Positions 59,534 to 64,000 of a stretch of 64,000 nt of DNA are shown here, in pieces. The first letter of the stretch is position 1, and every line of letters starts with the position of its first letter. Position numbers and translations under genes: made by a program. The notes under the pieces are model-generated. The model saw only the letters and a list, made by a program, of their open reading frames with translations, made no database searches and was not told where the DNA came from. Origin of the DNA: UMGS1498 sp900552335 (GTDB lineage: Bacteria > Bacillota_I > Bacilli_A > RF39 > UBA660). The stretch covers positions 1-64,000 of the forward strand of contig CABSFU010000001.1 in assembly GCA_902477075.1 (NCBI GenBank), written 5' to 3'.

Positions 59534-60156
59534 TATTGAAGCACCTCCTCAATTGTTTTTACAGCTGCTTCTTCAATAATCATTTTATCAGCTGCAATAA
59601 TATCTAAAACATTGATTTCATCTGCTTGTAATAAATTTACATAATTTAAATTACGAGTAGCTAAAATCATATTTTCGTCTAATTCGTTTACAACGATTAA
59701 TACATTTTTAGTAGCTTCTAATCCATTCAAAATTGCTTTTAAATCTTTTGTTTTAGAAGTTTCTAATTTAAATGAATCAACAACGATTAATTCACTATTA
59801 ATTGTTTTGTATGCTAAAGCTGATTTTAAAGCTAAACGTCTTTCTTTTCTATTCATCTTTTTAGCATAACTTCTCATATGTGGTCCGAATACTACACCAC
59901 CGTGATACCATTGAGCAGCACGAATAGATCCTTGTCTAGCACGTCCTGTTCCTTTTTGTCTCCATGGTTTTCTTCCACCACCACTTACTTCACTACGTGT
60001 TTTTGTTTCATGAGTACCTTGTCTTTCAGAATTTCTAGCTAATGTAATTGCATCATATAAAACAGCATCATTTGGAACAATTCCAAATACTTCTTCATTT
60101 AAAGCGATGTCATTTATTTGTTCGCCTTTAAGATTAACAATATTCATTTTTTTCAT
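59533..60156 (-). CDS. rplD: 50S ribosomal protein L4
   Basis: A 207-aa uL4 with the tunnel loop: SERQGTHETKTRSEVSGGGRKPWRQKGTGRARQGSIRAAQWYHGGVVFGPHMRSY. In Gammaproteobacteria L4 represses its own operon by the leader; no such element is proven here. SD GGAGG. Confidence 0.97.
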   Translation of the reverse strand: MKKMNIVNLKGEQINDIALNEEVFGIVPNDAVLYDAITLARNSERQGTHETKTRSEVSGGGRKPWRQKGTGRARQGSIRAAQWYHGGVVFGPHMRSYAKKMNRKERRLALKSALAYKTINSELIVVDSFKLETSKTKDLKAILNGLEATKNVLIVVNELDENMILATRNLNYVNLLQADEINVLDIIAADKMIIEEAAVKTIEEVLQ

Positions 60157-60166
60157 ATTGTACCTC

Positions 60167-60895
60167 CTATTCTGAAACCGTTTCTTCTGATACTTCTTGA
60201 GTTTCAGCTTCTACTGTTTCTACTGGTGCTTCTACATAACTGTTTAATTCTTCCATTTCATTTACTTTTCCTGCTTTTTTTACAGATGTTTTAATTGTTA
60301 CTACAGAATTTTTAGCTCCTGGAACATTTCCTTTTACTAAGATAATATTATTTTCAACATCTACTTGTACAATCTCTAAATTTTGGATTGTAACAGTTAA
60401 GCTACCCATATGTCCTGGTAATTTTTTACCTTTAAATACACGCATTGGTCTCATTGTACCCATAGATCCTGGTCCTCTATGATAATGTGAACCATGTCCC
60501 ATAGGTCCTCTTGATTGGTTATGACGTTTAATAACCCCTTGAAACCCTTTACCTTTACTAGTTCCTGTAACATCAACAACTTCACCTTCAGTAAAGATAT
60601 CTGCAGAGATTTCTTGACCTAATGTATAAGCGTTAACGTCTACACCTCTAATTTCTTTAAAGAAGCGCTTAGGTGCAGTATTTGCTTTTTTCGTAATTCC
60701 TACGCTTGCTTTTGTCGCTAACTTTTCTCTTTTTGTATCAAAACCTAATTGAATTGCTTCGTAACCATCATTTTCCATAGTCTTAATTTGTGTTACCACA
60801 TTTGGTTCTACTTCAATAACAGTTACAGGAATTAATTTACCAGATTTTGTAAATACTTGAGTCATTCCTAATTTACGACCTAAGATTCCTTTCAT
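60167..60895 (-). CDS. rplC: 50S ribosomal protein L3, long C-terminus
   Basis: A 242-aa uL3. The core (LGRKLGMTQVFTKSGKLIPVTVIEVEPNVV, RGVDVNAYTLGQEISADIF, GFQGVIKRHNQSRGPMGHGSHYHRGPGSMG) reaches the peptidyl-transferase centre. About 30 extra acidic residues follow (YVEAPVETVEAETQEVSEETVSE); ordinary L3 ends near residue 210. SD AGGAGG. Confidence 0.96.
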   Translation of the reverse strand: MKGILGRKLGMTQVFTKSGKLIPVTVIEVEPNVVTQIKTMENDGYEAIQLGFDTKREKLATKASVGITKKANTAPKRFFKEIRGVDVNAYTLGQEISADIFTEGEVVDVTGTSKGKGFQGVIKRHNQSRGPMGHGSHYHRGPGSMGTMRPMRVFKGKKLPGHMGSLTVTIQNLEIVQVDVENNIILVKGNVPGAKNSVVTIKTSVKKAGKVNEMEELNSYVEAPVETVEAETQEVSEETVSE

Positions 60896-60912
60896 ATTAT
60901 TTCCTCCTTATT

Positions 60913-61221
60913 TTATAACTTAATTTGAATATCAACGCCACTTGGAATTTCTAGACGTGTTAATGCGTCAATTGTTTCCTTACTTGGATCGTTAATAACA
61001 ATAAGTCTTTTGTGTGTTCTTTTTTCAAATTGTTCTCTTGAATCTTTATATTTGTGAACAGCTCTTAAAATAGTGATTTTTTCAATTTCAGTTGGTAGTG
61101 GAATTGGTCCTGAAACTATGCCACCTGATCTTTTAACAATTTCAACTATTTTAGCGCAAGCATTGTCCAAACTTTTGTGTTCAAAAGATTTCAATCTGAT
61201 GCTAACTTTAGTTTTTGCCAT
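60913..61221 (-). CDS. rpsJ: 30S ribosomal protein S10
   Basis: A 102-aa uS10 and NusE transcription factor: KVSIRLKSFEHKSLDNACAKIVEIVKRSGGIVSGPIPLPTE and the RTHKRLIVINDPSKETIDALTRLEIPSGVDIQIKL end. First gene of the 14-kb ribosomal transcript; preceded by SD GGAGG and a repeat-bearing leader. Confidence 0.97.
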   Translation of the reverse strand: MAKTKVSIRLKSFEHKSLDNACAKIVEIVKRSGGIVSGPIPLPTEIEKITILRAVHKYKDSREQFEKRTHKRLIVINDPSKETIDALTRLEIPSGVDIQIKL

Positions 61222-61347
61222 AATATCCTCCCTTCGCCTATATCTAGTATAGACTCGCTCCGTGTAAAAACCTGATATATCAGATTAAATTATTTAACAA
61301 CTTAACCTGGCGTATCAGCAACCTCACACATCTATGCGTGCCACACA
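61222..61347 (-). other. rpsJ leader RNA with two 15-nt repeats
   Basis: Between the predicted start near 61347 and rpsJ lies about 126 nt of leader. It has two near copies of CTGATA-NNN-CAGGTT (minus strand: 61304-61318 and 61269-61283), spaced 35 nt apart. Each forms a small CTG/CAG hairpin and the downstream copy is followed by TTTTT. It could be an r-protein autoregulatory or antitermination site; not matched to a known family. Confidence 0.45.
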
Positions 61348-61353
61348 TTCAAC

Positions 61354-61382
61354 ATTATACATAAAAATTGTATGAAAAGCAA
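61354..61382 (-). promoter_or_regulatory. promoter of the S10-spc-alpha cluster
   Basis: Minus-strand -35 TTGCTT (61377-61382), 17-bp spacer and perfect -10 TATAAT (61354-61359). It is the only strong promoter seen upstream of rpsJ, and no terminator interrupts the genes until 47233. Confidence 0.75.
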
Positions 61383-61426
61383 GACCTTTTTATTCTTTTT
61401 TAGTTTTTATTTTCAATTTATATTTC

Positions 61427-61468
61427 AATACCAAAAAAGAAAGTCTTATCACTTTCTTTTTTGGTATT
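61427..61468. terminator. bidirectional terminator between the C26 gene and the ribosomal promoter
   Basis: A perfect 18-bp stem (61427-61444 with 61451-61468) with a 6-nt loop has A-runs on one arm and T-runs on the other. It overlaps the C26 stop codon. Confidence 0.85.
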
Positions 61469-62147
61469 GTTTTGCGCTTTCTATTAATTCACCAAATATT
61501 TTTTGACTATTCTCATCTTCCTTTGGTAATAATTCAGGATGCCATTGTAATCCTAGATGAAATTTGCATATTTGAGATTCTATAGCTTCTATGATTCCGT
61601 CCTCTGCATAGGCTCCTACTTTATAATTGCCACTACCTGTAATATGGTAATTATGGCGACTATTTACCATAATTTCATCCTTTGACAAAATTTGCTTTAG
61701 TAATGTTAATTCTTGTATTAAAATTTTATGGCAATATGTTTCTTTTGAATTATGAACAATATTGCTGCAATTTTTTTCATTCACTATTTGGTTATTATAA
61801 GATGCCATCATTTGCATTCCAGCACATATTCCCAAATATGGTATATCTTGTTCATAACAATACTCATATATTTTTCTTTCATGATTATATATTCTTGTGG
61901 CACCCGGTTTTACAATCGCATCACATAATGAAATGGATTCTTTTAATTCTTGTTGTTCCATTTCTGTTAATAAAGGAATTTCACTCACTTTATTATCTAC
62001 AAAACGAGCAATATTACTTGGAAATAAACCAATTGGTCTTCCTCCACTTCTTACAATCCATTCTACGATTGGAGTTAATACCTCATATATATAATCTCCA
62101 TCTTTATCTGTATATGGCCATTCGACTATTCCTATAATTGGTTTCAT
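61449..62147 (-). CDS. class I glutamine amidotransferase-like (peptidase C26, PuuD-type) protein
   Basis: A 232-aa hydrolase of the gamma-glutamyl-GABA hydrolase group. Nucleophile Cys in YLGICAGMQMM and the His/Glu pair in LQWHPELLP form the triad. The KPGATRIY segment matches the substrate region (family often PGG). It should cleave gamma-glutamyl amides; the precise substrate is unknown. It sits between rsmA and the ribosomal promoter and has its own terminator. Confidence 0.88.
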   Translation of the reverse strand: MKPIIGIVEWPYTDKDGDYIYEVLTPIVEWIVRSGGRPIGLFPSNIARFVDNKVSEIPLLTEMEQQELKESISLCDAIVKPGATRIYNHERKIYEYCYEQDIPYLGICAGMQMMASYNNQIVNEKNCSNIVHNSKETYCHKILIQELTLLKQILSKDEIMVNSRHNYHITGSGNYKVGAYAEDGIIEAIESQICKFHLGLQWHPELLPKEDENSQKIFGELIESAKQYQKRK

Positions 62148-62186
62148 TTCATCACTCCTAATGGGGTATATAATATAAGAGAAATA

Positions 62187-63020
62187 TTATTTTGTCAAAT
62201 TATTTGCTATTTCAACAAATGTTTCTATTGTTATCTGTTCAGCTCTGGTACTTAAATCTTGATGATGTTTTTTTAAAACTTCTTCTATTTTATTTAAATC
62301 ATAATTTTTTAAATTATTTCTAATTGTTTTTCTTTTTTGTGTAAAACTGTCTCTAATTAATTTAAAAAATAGTTGTTCATCTATTAAGCGATACCTATTT
62401 TCTTTTTTTGTAAATTCTACTACAATGCTATCTACATTTGGTTTTGGAAGAAAAATATTTTTACTAATATCCATTAATTTTTTTACACCAAAATAATAAT
62501 TTAGATATATGGATAATGAATTATAATCTTTCGATCCAGGTTGAGCCTTAAAGCGATCACCAACTTCTTTTTGAACCATTACTACCATTTTATCTACATT
62601 TAAGTTTTCTTCTATTACATGAATAATGATTGGTGTTGTAATGTAGTAGGGTAGATTAGCTACTATATATAACTTTTTATAATTGTATTTTTTAATATCT
62701 TTTACAACGTCTGCTTGTAAGAAATCTTGATAAATAATTTCTACATTATTAGTATTTTTTAAATTTTCATTTAGTATTTCTTTTAATGTTGTGTCAATTT
62801 CATAACACAATACATTTTTTGAAAATTCCGCTAATTTTGATGTTAAAGAGCCAGCTCCTGGGCCTATCTCTATTACTAATGTATCTTTATCAATTCCAGA
62901 TTTTGTAACAATTGATGATATTATATTTTCATCTATAATAAAATTTTGTCCAAACTTTTTTTTGAAATTAAAGTTGTTTTTTTCTAATATTTCATTCATT
63001 TTTTTTGGTGAATATTCCAT
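62187..63020 (-). CDS. rsmA: 16S rRNA dimethyladenosine transferase
   Basis: A 277-aa enzyme making the two adjacent dimethyladenosines at the 3' end of 16S rRNA. It has KKKFGQNFIIDENIISSIV, the SAM motif VIEIGPGAGSLTSKLAE, and the catalytic NLPYYITTPII. The start at 63020 (MEYSPKKMNEIL) follows GGAAGTGAT. Also called ksgA; loss gives kasugamycin resistance. Confidence 0.96.
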   Translation of the reverse strand: MEYSPKKMNEILEKNNFNFKKKFGQNFIIDENIISSIVTKSGIDKDTLVIEIGPGAGSLTSKLAEFSKNVLCYEIDTTLKEILNENLKNTNNVEIIYQDFLQADVVKDIKKYNYKKLYIVANLPYYITTPIIIHVIEENLNVDKMVVMVQKEVGDRFKAQPGSKDYNSLSIYLNYYFGVKKLMDISKNIFLPKPNVDSIVVEFTKKENRYRLIDEQLFFKLIRDSFTQKRKTIRNNLKNYDLNKIEEVLKKHHQDLSTRAEQITIETFVEIANNLTK

Positions 63021-63191
63021 AGTATCACTTCCAAGAAGAGTATAGCAAAAACCATATATTTTTACAAGAAAAAAATATTCTAATACCACAGAAGGTTGTT
63101 AAAAATCGATATTCAAAGAACATAATTAATATAAGTTCATTAGATATATTCTTTTTTATTTATATATGGTTGATTATATGGTTGATTTATT

Positions 63192-63220
63192 TTTTATAAT
63201 GACTTCTAATCATTATAAAA
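63192..63220. repeat. hairpin downstream of ftsH
   Basis: An 11-bp stem, TTTTATAATGA / TCATTATAAAA, with a 7-nt loop sits three bases from the ftsH terminator, forming a tandem hairpin pair. Confidence 0.55.
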
Positions 63221-63223
63221 ACA

Positions 63224-63255
63224 AAAAGAACTATATTTTGCTTTCTAGTTCTTTT
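63224..63255 (-). terminator. intrinsic terminator of ftsH
   Basis: AAAAGAACTA / TAGTTCTTTT (63224-63233 with 63246-63255) spans the ftsH stop codon and is followed on the minus strand by TTTTTGTTTTT. Confidence 0.8.
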
Positions 63256-64000
63256 ATTAATTCTTCTTTATTCATTTTTGAATAGTTTTTAATTTCTTTT
63301 TCTTTGGCTAATTCTTTTAACTCTGCTAAAGTTAAATCAGATAAGCTAGCTTCTTTGAAATCACTGCCATCTACTTCATTATCTTCATCTGGCATTACAC
63401 CATTTGCTACTAAATATTCAATTTGTTCTTTTGTAATAGTTTCATGTTCTAATAAAGCATTAGCTATTAAATTTAATAAGTCTCTATTTTCATGAATTGT
63501 CTTCTTTGTTATTTCATAGCATTCATTAATAATTTTTCTTTGTTCTTGATCAATTTCAAAAGCTACTTGACCAGAAAAATTACGACTCTTATTATAATCT
63601 CTTCCTAAGAAAACACTACCTTCTTGTTGTTCATATTGCATAGGTCCTAAATCACTCATACCATATTCAGTAACCATTGCACGAGCAATTTTAGTAGCTT
63701 TTTCAAAGTCATTTTGTGCTCCTGTTGTAATTTCATTAAATACTTCTTCTTCTGCTACACGTCCACCTAATAAACCGCTTATTCTTTGCAATAATTCTTT
63801 TTTTGTTGCTAAATAGTTTTCTTCTTTTGGAAGCATTAAATTGTAACCACCAGCTGCTCCACGAGGAATAATTGTAATTTTTTGAACCTCGTTTGCGCCA
63901 TCTAATTTAAGTCCCATAACAGCATGACCAGCTTCATGAAAAGCAACTACTTTTTTTTCATGTTCTGTATATTTATGACTAACTTTAGCTGGACCCATTA
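63231..64000 (-). CDS. ftsH: ATP-dependent zinc metalloprotease FtsH, C-terminal part with Rho_N/SAP-like tail
   Basis: Only the last 256 codons lie in the window; the AAA+ domain is beyond the edge. The peptidase part has the zinc site HEAGHAVMG and the later third ligand region SDLGPMQY, with GGRVAEE. Membrane protein and regulator turnover is the role. After the usual end (near DEDNEV) there is an added about 35-residue domain (SLSDLTLAELKELAKEKEIKNYSKMNKEELIKEL) resembling SAP or Rho N-terminal nucleic-acid-binding helices. Confidence 0.93.
   Translation of the reverse strand, partial: MGPAKVSHKYTEHEKKVVAFHEAGHAVMGLKLDGANEVQKITIIPRGAAGGYNLMLPKEENYLATKKELLQRISGLLGGRVAEEEVFNEITTGAQNDFEKATKIARAMVTEYGMSDLGPMQYEQQEGSVFLGRDYNKSRNFSGQVAFEIDQEQRKIINECYEITKKTIHENRDLLNLIANALLEHETITKEQIEYLVANGVMPDEDNEVDGSDFKEASLSDLTLAELKELAKEKEIKNYSKMNKEELIKELESKI

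Overview
The window is AT-rich, low-GC Gram-positive DNA. Most genes run on the minus strand with good Shine-Dalgarno (SD) sites. A Bacillota/Bacilli-type gut or host-associated anaerobe fits best. Support includes the Firmicutes gene sets (yvcK-whiA, dnaB-rplI, walJ-rlmH, long-form hpf), a zinc-type uS14, an agr quorum-sensing locus, spoIIR and a possible CotS/YutH-type spore-coat protein (so probably a spore former or a recent descendant). The S10-spc-alpha ribosomal cluster lacks rpmD. TGA is a normal stop here: walJ and the M23 peptidase gene both end in TGA within ATGA overlaps. Genus cannot be set from sequence alone.

Layout. 1-490: six tRNA genes (Val, Thr, Tyr, Gln, Lys, partial Leu) read leftward from a clear promoter at 537-565. 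572-5220: S1-domain protein, NifU-like protein, possible spore-coat protein, trpS and small conserved proteins. 5351-6297: two neighbouring broken genes (cupin, flavodoxin) behind a MerR-type promoter. 6515-16666: accessory region with an orphan CHC2 zinc-finger protein, a GNAT enzyme, a TetR-controlled membrane operon, a PanE-like reductase, a WYL-SIS-Ham1 operon, and a 331-aa possible HEPN-like gene lying between two 67-bp direct copies of the secA 3' end. 16835-21499: secA, hpf, and two cold-shock genes around a LytTR regulator. 21721-24535: agrB-agrD on the plus strand, converging on a kinase/LytTR regulator pair.

24667-39688: AbiEi-like regulator, Ca2+-type P-ATPase, SGNH-like protein, murA, an fba gene interrupted by an in-frame TAA, mntP, spoIIR, a pilin/fibre hybrid opposite an XRE regulator with paired operators, then rlmH, walJ, M23 peptidase, dnaB, rplI, whiA and yvcK. 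39796-47169: ZIP transporter, second pilin-like protein, CpsB phosphatase with a CpsC/CpsD fusion kinase, a histidine-kinase-like protein that has lost its phospho-sites, PlsC-like acyltransferase and an esterase. 47233-61382: the ribosomal supercluster from rpsJ to rplQ with secY, adk, map, infA and rpoA, read leftward from one promoter. 61449-64000: a C26 amidotransferase, rsmA and the 3' part of ftsH.

The most unusual items are the secA-flanked insert with its four AACTTATCTAA repeats, the WYL-SIS-Ham1 operon beside it, the pilin/fibre gene under a two-site XRE switch, an AgrD-like peptide gene of 42-43 codons, the pseudo-histidine-kinase, and the recent-looking lesions in fba, the cupin gene and the flavodoxin gene.
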